A stretch of DNA of 30,724 bases from an uncultured Collinsella sp. (GTDB lineage Bacteria > Actinomycetota > Coriobacteriia > Coriobacteriales > Coriobacteriaceae): the NCBI GenBank assembly GCA_900546105.1, contig URBP01000015.1, positions 1 to 30,724 of the forward strand, in the 5' to 3' direction. Shown piece after piece: positions 14,787 to 22,551 of the stretch. The notes beneath the pieces were generated by a model. The model was not told where the DNA came from. It ran no database searches and saw nothing but the letters and a program-made list of their open reading frames with translations. Numbering within the stretch: the stretch's first letter is position 1; every line of letters begins with the position of its first letter. The position numbers were made by a program, and so were the translations under genes.

Positions 14787-15506
14787 ATGCAGCGTGCCAA
14801 ACAGATATCGGAGTCCATCGAACTGGGCATTATCCTGGCGCTCGCCGGCGGCTTTATGGATGTGTATTCGTACATTGGGCGCGACCATGTTTTCGCAAAC
14901 GCGCAGACGGGCAACATCCTGCTTGTGGGCGTGAGCATCTCGGAGGGCAATTGGGCACTTGCGGGGCGCTACTTCTTCCCCGTGGTGTCGTTTGCCGTGG
15001 GCATTATGCTTGCCGACCTGGTACACGAACGGTTTGGCAGCGTGATTCACTGGCGCCAAGTGACGGTGTTCTTTGAAGCCGTCATCTTGCTGGGCGTGAG
15101 CTTTATCCCGGGCGGCAATTTCAACCTGCTCGCCAACTGCCTCACCTCGTTTGCCTGCGGCATGCAGGTCGAGAGCTTCCGCAAGATCCACGGTCACGGC
15201 ATCGCAACGACCATGTGCATCGGTAACCTGCGCAACGCGCTGCAAAACGTGGACGATTACATCATCACCCACAGGCGCGGCTTTTTGGAAAACGGCCTGC
15301 TGTATTTTGGCGTGATCTTTACCTTTGTGTTTGGCGCCGTGTTGGGCAATTGGTGTATTGAGCGCATGGGGCTGCACGCCATTGCGGTGGCGAGCATGCT
15401 GCTGTTTATCGCGTTTGCCATCATGTTTATCGATCGCGAACGCGACTTGCACAGGAAATGGGCCCGCATCGTAGCTGACTGGCAGACCACGAGTCTTAAG
15501 CGCTAA
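14787..15506 (+). CDS. YoaK/DUF1275-family membrane protein
   Basis: This 239-residue inner-membrane protein is of the YoaK (DUF1275) family, with about six transmembrane segments. The family opening is clear: LALAGGFMDVYSYIGRDHVF followed by NAQTGNILLVGV. A later FACGMQVESFRKIHGHGIATT is also typical. The biochemical role of the family is not known, though transport is often suggested. ATG 14787 is selected because AAGGAGG lies about 9 bases upstream; the open frame extends further upstream without family similarity. The gene is apparently monocistronic, being followed by a very long terminator hairpin. Confidence 0.88.
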   Translation: MQRAKQISESIELGIILALAGGFMDVYSYIGRDHVFANAQTGNILLVGVSISEGNWALAGRYFFPVVSFAVGIMLADLVHERFGSVIHWRQVTVFFEAVILLGVSFIPGGNFNLLANCLTSFACGMQVESFRKIHGHGIATTMCIGNLRNALQNVDDYIITHRRGFLENGLLYFGVIFTFVFGAVLGNWCIERMGLHAIAVASMLLFIAFAIMFIDRERDLHRKWARIVADWQTTSLKR

Positions 15507-15513
15507 GGTGCAT

Positions 15514-15580
15514 GTTCGTAACAACATTCAGGAGCCAGAAAAACTATCTAGCTCCTGAATGTTGTTACGAACTGCTTTTT
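15514..15580 (+). terminator. terminator with an unusually long perfect stem
   Basis: Bases 15514-15535 pair perfectly with 15551-15572 (22 pairs) around a 15-base loop, followed by TGCTTTTT. It terminates the YoaK-type gene. The stem is far longer than needed, which also fits a palindromic repeat element. It lies just beyond the stop of the minus-strand gene that follows. Confidence 0.8.
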
Positions 15581-15585
15581 GCGAT

Positions 15586-16122
15586 TTATTCGAGATGCTC
15601 TTCAATCCGAGCCCTAAGAAGGGCAATGGCTGTAGGTATTCCAATTGCGGCGGCTAATTCGGCTTTATCCAAAACCTGTATGCTAAAGCACGATTGTTTA
15701 TCACATTGAAGGACGATAACTGAAGATAGCTTCACTTCCTGTTGGCTGAATATATCGTAATCTCCAAATAGGAAGTTACCTTTTATTGCGTAATTCGGTA
15801 TGTTCGTTACGCACTTCATCTCAAGTCTGTTTAGACCATAATCGAACACCGCAACTTCCTTGTGTTCGATGATGAGCGCAACCCTGGGCATGTTGCTAAA
15901 GCCACCGTCGACGACAGTGAAGAGTTTTTCATTCGCATCGTCATAAACGGTATATTTAAGACTCGATAGCTGTCCTAGTGGACCCGTGAACCCATGTCTT
16001 TTGATGTTGAGGTTGTCTCCCGCTGGGTTGATGAGAGCCAGAGTATGCGGATAAGGATTACCTTCAATTGAGATTCGATATTCGTTTGTAGCCGTCTTGC
16101 TCGATTTAGGACCAGTAGCCAT
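15586..16122 (-). CDS. hypothetical protein, AT-rich orphan
   Basis: I do not recognise this 178-residue protein with confidence. It has no signal peptide or membrane helix. It appears rich in beta strands, with alternating segments such as YRISIEG, LKYTVYDDANEKLFTVVDG, VALIIEHKEVAVFDYG and VIVLQCDKQSCFSIQVL, then a short C-terminal helix (LAAAIGIPTAIALLRARIEEHL). The pattern of strands and 'YxVYDxxxxxLFxV' phrasing loosely recalls tubby/LURP-one-like barrels, but that is weak. ATG 16122 or the adjoining GTG 16125 is the start, with GAGG upstream. Its codon use is visibly more A/T-rich than its neighbours, which suggests recent acquisition. A short upstream minus-strand frame (16106-16306) overlaps its 5' end and may be a decayed extension. 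Confidence 0.6.
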   Translation of the reverse strand: MATGPKSSKTATNEYRISIEGNPYPHTLALINPAGDNLNIKRHGFTGPLGQLSSLKYTVYDDANEKLFTVVDGGFSNMPRVALIIEHKEVAVFDYGLNRLEMKCVTNIPNYAIKGNFLFGDYDIFSQQEVKLSSVIVLQCDKQSCFSIQVLDKAELAAAIGIPTAIALLRARIEEHLE

Positions 16123-16273
16123 CACGTGTCATCGCCTCGATCGAATTGGAACCGTCTTCTACTTCGTGCGGAGAATTGCGCTGTACGTTGCGGTACATGC
16201 AGCTGCAATAACCGCATGGGCAATTTCTAACAAAATGAATGACGCTATTTGCTGCATGCATTTTATTTACTAT

Positions 16274-16302
16274 AAAGTATCCTTTTATAAACGTATTGTC
16301 AA
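16274..16302 (-). promoter_or_regulatory. candidate promoter for the AT-rich orphan gene
   Basis: On the minus strand TTGACA (16302-16297) and TACTTT (16279-16274) are 17 bases apart. The -35 is perfect and the -10 is poor; TATAGT just downstream is a better -10 but badly spaced. Transcription would run into the gene at 16122. Confidence 0.35.
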
Positions 16303-16368
16303 ACATATATTGCTAAAACAGAAACAATTTATAGACTGAGTTGGTCGTATTCTTTGGGCGATTGCTCC

Positions 16369-16374
16369 TATAAT
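16369..16374 (+). promoter_or_regulatory. -10 element (TATAAT) upstream of fucO
   Basis: A perfect TATAAT lies about 160 bases before the fucO start, with no good -35 at the right distance. The 16126-16537 interval otherwise holds the minus-strand promoter and the inverted repeats at 16423-16478. No gene is seen in it. Confidence 0.3.
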
Positions 16375-16422
16375 CTAGCCTTCGCTGCTGTCGGGAGGGA
16401 AGGACTGGGGCTCCGTTATTAT

Positions 16423-16478
16423 GTTGAAACGCTTTAACACTTTTGACGTTCTCACGCGTTTTTTGTTTCAAAAGCGTT
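16423..16478 (+). promoter_or_regulatory. candidate operator repeats before fucO
   Basis: GTTGAAACGCTTTAAC (16423-16438) is an imperfect palindrome centred on CG, the shape of LacI/GalR-family operators. Its AACGCTTT (16428-16435) recurs inverted as AAAGCGTT (16471-16478). A TTGACG lies between them (16443-16448). This suggests repression of fucO by a sugar-responsive regulator, but none is encoded nearby. Confidence 0.35.
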
Positions 16479-16537
16479 AGGATGGAACTTGCAGCGCGGG
16501 GCGTAATGGGTGCCCCGCACACGATGGGAGGCTATCA

Positions 16538-17704
16538 ATGGCTAATCGTTTCGTTCTCAACACCATTTCTTATCATGGTTCCGGCGCCATCAAGGAGATC
16601 CCCGGCGAGCTCCAGCGTCGCGGCTACAAGAAGATCTTCGTCTGCTCCGACCCCGATCTGGTCAAGTTTGGCGTTACCGCTAAGGTGACCGACGAGCTCG
16701 ACGCCGCCGGTATTGCTTGGAGCCTCTACTCCGAGATCAAGCCCAACCCCACTATCCAGAACGTCAAGGACGGCGTCGAGGCTTTCAAGGCCGCCGAGGC
16801 TGACGCTATCGTGACCATCGGTGGCGGCTCCTCCATGGATACCGCCAAGGCCATCGGCATCATCATCAACAACCCCGAGTTCGCCGATGTCCGCAGCCTC
16901 GAGGGTGTTGCTCCCACTAAGAACCACGCCGTGTTCACCATCGCTGTGCCGACGACCGCCGGTACCGCCGCCGAGGTGACCATCAACTACGTCATCACCG
17001 ACCCCGAGAAGGTCCGCAAGTTCGTGTGCGTCGACACCAACGACGCCCCCGAGGTCGCCGTCGTCGACCCCGATATGATGGCTTCCATGCCCGCCGGCCT
17101 GACCGCCTCTACCGGCATGGACGCTCTGACCCACGCCATCGAGGGCTACACCACCAAGGGCGCTTGGGAGCTCTCCGACATGTTCCACTTTGAGGCTATT
17201 AAGCTGATCAGCGAGAACCTGCGTGACTCCGTCGCCGAGGCCAAGTCCGGCCAGCCCGGCTCCGGCCGCGAGGGCATGGCCCTTGGCCAGTATGTCGCCG
17301 GCATGGGCTTCTCCAACGTTGGCCTGGGCATCGACCATGCCATGGCTCACACCCTGTCCGCTCACTACGACACCCCGCACGGCGTCGCTTGCGCCATGCT
17401 GCTGCCGATTGCCATGGAGTTCAACAAGCCGGTTTGCGCTGAGCGCCTGGCCAAGGTTGCCGTTGCCATGGGTGTTGACACCACGGGCATGAGCACCGAC
17501 GAGGCTGCCGACGCCGCTATCGCCGCCGTCAAGCAGCTCTCCGCCGACGTGAACATCCCGCATGTCTGCGAGGCCATGAAGGCCGACGAGATCGAGGTCC
17601 TGGCCAAGGACGCCATGGCTGACGCCTGCTTCCCGGGCAACCCGCGCGAGGCGACGCTCGACGACGTCATCGAGCTCTTCAAGAAGATCTGCCCGGCTGC
17701 CTAA
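16538..17704 (+). CDS. fucO: lactaldehyde reductase, iron-dependent alcohol dehydrogenase
   Basis: This 388-residue group III (iron-dependent) alcohol dehydrogenase is highly similar to E. coli FucO from end to end: MANR start, NNPEFADVRSLEG, IPTT/VPTTAGTAAEVTINYVIT, LGQYVAGMGFSNVGLG and GNPREATL. The NAD motif is GGGSSMDTAKA. Metal ligands by correspondence are D195, H199, H267 and H281. The reaction is reduction of L-lactaldehyde to 1,2-propanediol with NADH, ending anaerobic fucose or rhamnose catabolism; other short aldehydes are possible. The ribosome-binding site GGGAGG precedes ATG 16538. Codon use is strongly biased to a few C-ending codons, suggesting high expression. It stands alone, with no fucose or rhamnose genes in the window, and ends at a strong terminator. 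Confidence 0.95.
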   Translation: MANRFVLNTISYHGSGAIKEIPGELQRRGYKKIFVCSDPDLVKFGVTAKVTDELDAAGIAWSLYSEIKPNPTIQNVKDGVEAFKAAEADAIVTIGGGSSMDTAKAIGIIINNPEFADVRSLEGVAPTKNHAVFTIAVPTTAGTAAEVTINYVITDPEKVRKFVCVDTNDAPEVAVVDPDMMASMPAGLTASTGMDALTHAIEGYTTKGAWELSDMFHFEAIKLISENLRDSVAEAKSGQPGSGREGMALGQYVAGMGFSNVGLGIDHAMAHTLSAHYDTPHGVACAMLLPIAMEFNKPVCAERLAKVAVAMGVDTTGMSTDEAADAAIAAVKQLSADVNIPHVCEAMKADEIEVLAKDAMADACFPGNPREATLDDVIELFKKICPAA

Positions 17705-17760
17705 CCTGGTTCGGCGGGCCCCTGCCCGTTAGCCCCACAGTCGTCCTCGGACATGTCGGA

Positions 17761-17797
17761 AGCCCCCGCTGCGCACTTCGTGCGGCGGGGGCTTTTG
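17761..17797 (+). terminator. rho-independent terminator of fucO
   Basis: AGCCCCCGC (17761-17769) pairs with GCGGGGGCT (17785-17793), extended by an inner five-pair stem, and is followed by TTTTG. It lies 57 bases after the fucO stop. Confidence 0.88.
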
Positions 17798-17871
17798 TTC
17801 CGCGCCGATGCCCCGATATGGGCAAAACCAAGGCATGCTGCCCGCTGCGGATAGGTGGTGCACTTCCCGGC

Positions 17872-18103
17872 GTGCATTTTTGGGAGTATTCAGCAAGCTC
17901 TGAAAAATGCATAACGTTGTGAATGGACCGTAGTGGCTCGCGGCGCCCATCGACAGTCCTTGTGGGCGGGCTATCGATGGGCGGAGATGGCTGTCGCCGC
18001 GTTTTGGTTTGCGCCGGCCTGCAACACTGCTGTAACCACGTTGTTATGTCGTTTGTGATGGGGCCGTTGGGGCCCACGGTGCTGAATACTCCGTTTTTTG
18101 CAC
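17872..18103. repeat. 232-base intergenic interval with inverted ends, MITE-like or structured RNA
   Basis: Bases 17872-17895 and 18080-18103 are inverted copies over 24 bases, 18 of 24 equal: a perfect 13-base part (TGCTGAATACTCC) and a perfect TGCAC end. The six mismatches are an A-run in one copy and a T-run in the other. Inside are hairpins 17874-17881/17903-17910 (8 pairs), 17944-17953/17974-17983 (10 pairs) and 18061-18065/18071-18075. No convincing open frame is seen. The whole 17705-18313 gap of about 600 bases holds only this, the fucO terminator and a promoter. Confidence 0.45.
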
Positions 18104-18271
18104 GGTCTAAGGTGGGGTACCCTGAGACGAAGCAAAAAGATGCCTCATTTCTATGCAGATACCGATAGGATTTATGCAAGATTGGGATTGTAAACCGTGC
18201 GCGTGCAGAAAACCGGTGCGGGGACGTCTGGAGGCGGTTCGGCTCCTGGGGCATTGCACGTGCAGAACGGT

Positions 18272-18277
18272 TAAAAT
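18272..18277 (+). promoter_or_regulatory. -10 element (TAAAAT) of the M42 peptidase gene
   Basis: TAAAATCGG lies 42 bases upstream of the start codon. A near-equal TAAAATCG occurs 45 bases before dnaE (30633-30638), suggesting a preferred -10 in this genome. No good -35 is visible. Confidence 0.4.
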
Positions 18278-18313
18278 CGGGACTCGGTCTTAGTTTTACT
18301 TGGAAGGATGCAT

Positions 18314-19357
18314 ATGGCTTCTAATGTTGATGCTTCTCTAGAGGAGACGCTCTCCTATATTACTGACCAGTTGAAGGCGCTTACCTCGATTGCTTCGCCT
18401 ACGGGCTATACCCGTGCAGCGACTGATTATCTAATGGAAACGTTGCGCGATATGGGCTTTGGCCCCGAGCGTTCCAATAAGGGCAACGTGCTCGTTGAGC
18501 TTGGTGGCGAGGGTGAGCCGCTCGTGTTGGCGAGCCATGTCGATACCCTGGGCGCCATGGTGCGTTCCATTAAGGACAATGGTCGCCTGCGCCCCACGAC
18601 CCTCGGCGGGCATCAGTGGTCTACGGCCGATGGCGAGAACTGCACCGTCTACACGCGTGACGGCAATGTGTACACGGGCGTGGTTCTTAACACCGAGCCT
18701 TCGGCGCACGTGGCCGACGAGCTGGTCAAGACCATCGAGAAGAACATGGAGATCCTGCTCGACGAGAACGTTGACAGCAAGGACGACGTTCTTGAGCTGG
18801 GTATTCAGACGGGCGACATCGTCGCTATGGATCCGCGTACCACGGTGACGGAGAGCGGCTACATCAAGAGCCGCTTCCTGGATGACAAGCTGTCCGCGTC
18901 GATTCTGTTGGGTTTGGCCCGCGCCGTTGCTGGCGGCGAGGTGACGCTTTCGCGCAAGGTATCGCTGCTCTTTACGGTGTACGAGGAGGTCGGCCACGGC
19001 GGTGCCTTTGTGCCGGCCGACACGCGCGAGATGATCAGCGTGGACATGGGCTGCGTGGGCGACGACCTGGGTTGCACCGAGCGCATGGTTTCGATTTGCG
19101 CCAAGGATTCGGGCGGTCCGTACAACTACGACCTGGTAACCACACTGTCCAACATCGCGCGCGAGCTGGAGCTCGATTACGCCATCGATGTGTACCCGCA
19201 CTACGGCTCCGACGTCGAGGCCACGCTCTCGGCCGGCTACGACATCCGTCACGGCCTGATCGGCCCCGGCGTGTACGCGAGCCACAACTACGAGCGCAGC
19301 CACATCGACGGTGTGCGCAACACCTACGAGCTGGTTCGCGCCTACGTCCAGCGCTAA
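18314..19357 (+). CDS. M42-family metalloaminopeptidase
   Basis: This 347-residue cytosolic peptidase is of the M42 (glutamyl aminopeptidase/PepA/FrvX) family, which forms large tetrahedral complexes that trim peptides. The two-metal site is visible: ASHVDTLG (His, Asp), SRFLDDKLSA (bridging Asp), YEEVGHGG (catalytic and ligand glutamates), SVDMG (Asp) and SHNYERSH (final His). The length is normal. ATG 18314 is preferred because the GGAAGG at 18302-18307 abuts ATG 18308 directly but is 6 bases from 18314. The gene appears monocistronic, with its own promoter and terminator. Deblocking aminopeptidase or acetyl-lysine hydrolase activity cannot be separated by sequence alone. Confidence 0.92.
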   Translation: MASNVDASLEETLSYITDQLKALTSIASPTGYTRAATDYLMETLRDMGFGPERSNKGNVLVELGGEGEPLVLASHVDTLGAMVRSIKDNGRLRPTTLGGHQWSTADGENCTVYTRDGNVYTGVVLNTEPSAHVADELVKTIEKNMEILLDENVDSKDDVLELGIQTGDIVAMDPRTTVTESGYIKSRFLDDKLSASILLGLARAVAGGEVTLSRKVSLLFTVYEEVGHGGAFVPADTREMISVDMGCVGDDLGCTERMVSICAKDSGGPYNYDLVTTLSNIARELELDYAIDVYPHYGSDVEATLSAGYDIRHGLIGPGVYASHNYERSHIDGVRNTYELVRAYVQR

Positions 19358-19365
19358 CGATGCAG

Positions 19366-19408
19366 CGGCCTCGGCTGACACGGCAGTACCGACCGAGGCC
19401 GTCTTCTC
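19366..19408 (+). terminator. terminator of the M42 peptidase gene
   Basis: CGGCCTCGG (19366-19374) pairs perfectly with CCGAGGCCG (19393-19401), followed by TCTTCTC. The loop is 18 bases. It is 9 bases past the stop codon. Confidence 0.7.
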
Positions 19409-19412
19409 TAAG

Positions 19413-19475
19413 TTGCGGTGAAATAGGGACTGTTTGGCGGTTTTAAACGCTTAAACAGTCCCTATTTCACCGCAA
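19413..19475. repeat. long palindromic repeat, copy 1
   Basis: Bases 19413-19435 pair perfectly with 19453-19475 (23 pairs) around a 17-base loop. The arm begins TTGCGGTGAAATA and ends GGGACTGTTT. A near-equal palindrome lies at 30515-30577. This copy sits between the convergent M42 and mnmA genes and has no T tract. Confidence 0.85.
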
Positions 19476-19504
19476 GTTATAGAGGGGATGGTGGCAGGGC
19501 GCTG

Positions 19505-20605
19505 TTATTTGATGGCGCTGGTCACGGTACCGCCGCCCAGGACGATGTCGCCGCGGTAGACTACAACGGCTTGGCCGGGGGCGATGGCTCGTTGCGGCTC
19601 GTCAAAGGTCAGCAACATTTGCCCGTCTTCGTCGCGCGTAAGGGTCGCTGCCTGGTCTTTCTGACGGTAGCGGTACTTGGCGCCCACGCGAATGCCGCCG
19701 GACGTGAGCTCTGCCTCCATGCGGTCGGCAGGGGCGCTCCAAATCCAGTCGTTGGCCGTGAGTGCCGTGGCCGTCAGGTCCTCTGCCTCGCCCAGATGCA
19801 CAGTGTTGTTGACGGCGTCGACACCCGTTACGTACACGGGATGCGCCATCGCGACGCCCAGGCCCTTGCGCTGGCCGATGGTATAGCGCAGCGCGCCATT
19901 GTGGCGCCCGACCACGCTGCCGTCGCGCCACACAATGTCGCCCGGTGCAGCGGGATGTCCGCAGCGGCGCTCGATATAGCCCGCGTAGTCACCGTCTGGA
20001 ATAAAGCAGATGTCCTCGCTTTCGGCCTTCTGGGCGTTGGTAAAGCCCTGCTCGGCGGCTATGCGGCGCACGTCGCGCTCTTTGTCTAGGCCTGCCAGCG
20101 GAAAGATCGTGTGCGTCAGGCGTTCCTGCGTGAGCGAATACAAAAAGTAACTCTGGTCCTTTTTGGGGTCCTCGCCGCGATGCAGCTGCCAGGTGCCGTC
20201 TGCCGCCTGGCTTGTTTTGGCGTAATGTCCCGTTGCGATGTAGTCGCAGCCCATGTCCAGCGCCGCATCGAGCAGCGCGCCAAACTTAATGTGGCGGTTG
20301 CAGATAATGCACGGATTGGGCGTCAGCCCCTCCTGATAGGCGCTCACAAAACGCTCGATAACGCTGTGGTCGAAGGTCTGCTGCAAGTCGAGCACATGGT
20401 GTGGAATGCCAATGCGATCGGCAACGGCCTTCGCGTCGGCGATGTCGCGGTCGACTTTGCTCATGCCCGTGGCGGGGTCGGGTGCGGGGCAGGTGAGGCG
20501 CATGGTGGCGCCGACGCATTCGTAGCCCTGGCTTTTGAGCAGGTACGCGGTCACGCTGGAATCGACGCCGCCGCTCATGGCGACGAGCACGCGCTTATTG
20601 TGCAT
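19505..20605 (-). CDS. mnmA: tRNA-specific 2-thiouridylase MnmA
   Basis: This 366-residue cytosolic enzyme puts sulfur on uridine 34 of tRNAs for Lys, Glu and Gln, using ATP and sulfur relayed from a cysteine desulfurase. The PP-loop ATP motif SGGVDSS lies at the N-terminus. The two catalytic cysteines are in NPCIICN and SEDICFIP. ATGHYAK and KKDQSYFL are conserved family blocks, followed by the C-terminal beta-barrel. The length is normal. ATG 20605 has AAGGAG 9 bases upstream; the open frame runs further but without MnmA similarity. It lies 180 bases downstream of cysK on the same strand, separated by a terminator, so some transcription may still reach it from cysK. No cysteine desulfurase is in the window. 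Confidence 0.96.
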   Translation of the reverse strand: MHNKRVLVAMSGGVDSSVTAYLLKSQGYECVGATMRLTCPAPDPATGMSKVDRDIADAKAVADRIGIPHHVLDLQQTFDHSVIERFVSAYQEGLTPNPCIICNRHIKFGALLDAALDMGCDYIATGHYAKTSQAADGTWQLHRGEDPKKDQSYFLYSLTQERLTHTIFPLAGLDKERDVRRIAAEQGFTNAQKAESEDICFIPDGDYAGYIERRCGHPAAPGDIVWRDGSVVGRHNGALRYTIGQRKGLGVAMAHPVYVTGVDAVNNTVHLGEAEDLTATALTANDWIWSAPADRMEAELTSGGIRVGAKYRYRQKDQAATLTRDEDGQMLLTFDEPQRAIAPGQAVVVYRGDIVLGGGTVTSAIK

Positions 20606-20630
20606 GGGGAGGTTCTCCTTGGTGGCATGT

Positions 20631-20673
20631 GGCCAAAAAAGAAAAGCGGCGCGGGAGGCTGGTTCCGCGCCGC
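20631..20673 (-). terminator. rho-independent terminator of cysK (minus strand)
   Basis: On the minus strand GCGGCGCGG pairs with CCGCGCCGC (positions 20665-20673 with 20646-20654) around a 10-base loop, followed by TTTTCTTTTTT. It lies between cysK and mnmA. Confidence 0.88.
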
Positions 20674-20786
20674 AGACATTGTAGCAAGTTCGGGCGTCAT
20701 GTGGGACACCCTGTTGGGATGAGCCCAGGCTGCCAGAAGAGAGGGGAGATCGGCGTGCCTTGGGCCTATCGACAAGTGACGGGCCC

Positions 20787-21725
20787 TTAGTCCTGGAAGA
20801 GTGCCGTGGACAGGTAGCGCTCGCCGGTGTCGGCGAGCAGCGCCACGATGGTCTTGCCCTCGTTCTCGGGGCGCTTGGCCAGCTGCAGTGCGGCCCACAC
20901 GGCGGCGCCGGACGAAATGCCCACGAGCACGCCCTCCTTGTGGCCCACGGCGCGGCCGGTGGCAAAGGCGTCGTCGTTCTCGACGGGGATGATCTCGTCA
21001 TAGACCTGGGTATCGAGGACGTCGGGCACAAAGCCGGCACCGATACCCTGGATCTTGTGCGGGCCGGCCTGGCCCTTGGAGAGCACCGGGGAGGTGGCGG
21101 GCTCGACGGCGACGACCTTAATCTCGGGGTTTTGCTCCTTGAGGAACTCGCCCACGCCGGTCACGGTGCCGCCGGTGCCAACGCCGGCGACGAAGATGTC
21201 GACCTTGCCGTCGGTGTCATCCCAGATCTCGGGGCCGGTCGTGGCCTTGTGGATGGCGGGGTTGGCGGGGTTCACAAACTGGCCGGCGATGATGCTGTTG
21301 GGGGTCTCCTTCTGCAGCTCTTCGGCCTTGGCGATAGCGCCCTTCATGCCTTTGGAGCCGTCGGTGAGCACGAGCTGTGCGCCGTATGCCTGCATAAGCT
21401 TGCGGCGCTCGACGGACATGGTCTCGGGCATGGTGATGATCACCTTGTAGCCGCGGGCCGCCGCCACCGAAGCGATGCCGACGCCGGTGTTGCCGCTCGT
21501 GGGCTCGATGATGGTGTAGTCGCCGCCGCGCACGAGCTTGCCGGCCTTCTCGGCCTCGTCAATCATGTTCTTGGCGACGCGGTCTTTAACGGACCCGGCG
21601 GGGTTGAAGTATTCCAGTTTGACGAGTACGCGGGCCTTGAGGTCCTCGTCGGCCTCAAAGTGGGTGAGCTCCAGAAGCGGGGTGTGGCCGATAAGCTGAT
21701 CGATGGACGTGTAAACATTGCTCAT
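20787..21725 (-). CDS. cysK: cysteine synthase (O-acetylserine sulfhydrylase)
   Basis: This 312-residue PLP enzyme makes cysteine from O-acetylserine and sulfide. The PLP lysine is in PAGSVKDRVA, followed by the substrate loop EPTSGNTGVGIA and the phosphate-binding GVGTGGTVTGVG. SSGAAVWAAL near the C-terminus is also conserved. The length and motifs fit CysK more than CysM or cystathionine beta-synthase. The start is supported by GGAGG 6 bases upstream. It is transcribed away from an Rrf2-family regulator gene whose shared upstream region has inverted repeats, so control by that regulator is likely. No serine acetyltransferase gene is in the window. Confidence 0.95.
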   Translation of the reverse strand: MSNVYTSIDQLIGHTPLLELTHFEADEDLKARVLVKLEYFNPAGSVKDRVAKNMIDEAEKAGKLVRGGDYTIIEPTSGNTGVGIASVAAARGYKVIITMPETMSVERRKLMQAYGAQLVLTDGSKGMKGAIAKAEELQKETPNSIIAGQFVNPANPAIHKATTGPEIWDDTDGKVDIFVAGVGTGGTVTGVGEFLKEQNPEIKVVAVEPATSPVLSKGQAGPHKIQGIGAGFVPDVLDTQVYDEIIPVENDDAFATGRAVGHKEGVLVGISSGAAVWAALQLAKRPENEGKTIVALLADTGERYLSTALFQD

Positions 21726-21800
21726 GGTGAACCTCCAAAGTGTTCAAATGACTGGATACCGTGTGGTTTTACGGTGTGTGTAGCAGCGAAACCCACAAAC

Positions 21801-21942
21801 CTTATAGGTTGTTCGTTTTGCTGTTGGGAAGCATACTAGACACTAAAGCCTAGTAATGCAATAGGAAATAGGAGTTTATTGCAAGTTGATTAACCATCTT
21901 GACCGGAACGGGTATTTTCAAAGCCAATATTTCGGCTAGAAT
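21801..21942. promoter_or_regulatory. divergent cysK/Rrf2 control region
   Basis: TACTAG (21834-21839) and CTAGTA (21850-21855) are perfect inverted copies. So are TGCAATA (21857-21863) and TATTGCA (21877-21883). A minus-strand -10 TATAAG (21806-21801) would serve cysK, and a plus-strand TAGAAT (21937-21942) would serve the regulator. Either repeat could be the binding site of the Rrf2 protein. Confidence 0.4.
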
Positions 21943-21978
21943 TTCAACGAACTAAAAGACCGAAAGGCAGCACTATAT

Positions 21979-22407
21979 ATGTTGGTTTCTACTAAGGGCA
22001 GATATGCCCTGCGCGTTATGGTCGATCTGGCCGAGCACCAAGCGGCCGGTCGCATCCCGCTTAAAGAGATTGCGGCACGTCAGGGTATTTCGGAGAAGTA
22101 CCTCGAGAATATTCTGGCGACGCTCGTGCGCGCCAATATGCTCTCGGGCATGCGCGGCAAGGGCGGCGGTTATGTGCTCACACGCCCGCCCGAGCAGTAC
22201 ACGGTGGGCGAGATCTTGCGCCTGACCGAGGGCAGCCTGGCGCCGGTCGCCTGTCTGGATGGCGACTGCAAGGGCTGCTCGCGTTCGGATGAGTGCCCCA
22301 CGCTCGACGTGTGGAAGAACCTGGACAAGCTCATCAACGACTACCTCGACGGCGTGACGCTCGATGCGCTCGTCGCCCCCAACGACGGCTACGACTACGT
22401 CATCTAA
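21979..22407 (+). CDS. Rrf2-family transcriptional regulator (IscR/CymR-like)
   Basis: This 142-residue winged-helix regulator belongs to the Rrf2 family. The N-terminus MLVSTKGRYALRVMVDLA, the recognition region (GISEKYLENILATL) and the wing (MRGKGGGYVLTRPP) are typical. Four cysteines cluster in CLDGDCKGCSRSDEC (about 94-108), the region where IscR-type proteins bind a [2Fe-2S] cluster; the spacing here is C-x4-C-x2-C-x5-C. It may therefore sense Fe-S status, or act like CymR, which controls cysteine metabolism with CysK as a partner. Its divergent placement from cysK supports a sulfur role. The start is fixed by the family N-terminus; GAAAGG is a rather distant ribosome-binding site. Confidence 0.9.
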   Translation: MLVSTKGRYALRVMVDLAEHQAAGRIPLKEIAARQGISEKYLENILATLVRANMLSGMRGKGGGYVLTRPPEQYTVGEILRLTEGSLAPVACLDGDCKGCSRSDECPTLDVWKNLDKLINDYLDGVTLDALVAPNDGYDYVI

Positions 22408-22477
22408 CCCACACCTGCCATGTGGGGACAGGGTGGAAATGGCAGATTCTCTCGCCCTTTGAGACTTGGCAAATAAG

Positions 22478-22517
22478 AAGGCCGCCCATTTTTTTGCGAT
22501 GGGCGGCCTTCGTTTTG
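22478..22517. terminator. terminator between convergent Rrf2 and YvlD-type genes
   Basis: AAGGCCGCCCAT (22478-22489) pairs perfectly with ATGGGCGGCCTT (22499-22510), followed by CGTTTTG. The other flank is A-rich, so it may work in both directions. Confidence 0.82.
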
Positions 22518-22551
22518 GGCTGTTGAGACGGGCGCGGCCGGAATGGTCGTT

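Noticed and set aside
16423..16438. CcpA-type cre site before fucO
   Set aside because: One base of the conserved core (TGAAARCG) is missing, and cre control by CcpA is not expected in an actinobacterium. It is kept only as a generic LacI-like palindrome.
16313..16522. Minus-strand 69-codon frame upstream of fucO
   Set aside because: It has no ribosome-binding site or recognisable family, and it covers the promoter/operator region of fucO.
18090..18135. T-box-like AAGGTGGGGTACC sequence upstream of the M42 gene
   Set aside because: It only loosely resembles the T-box core. No specifier stem or antiterminator arrangement is visible, and the downstream gene is not a typical T-box target.
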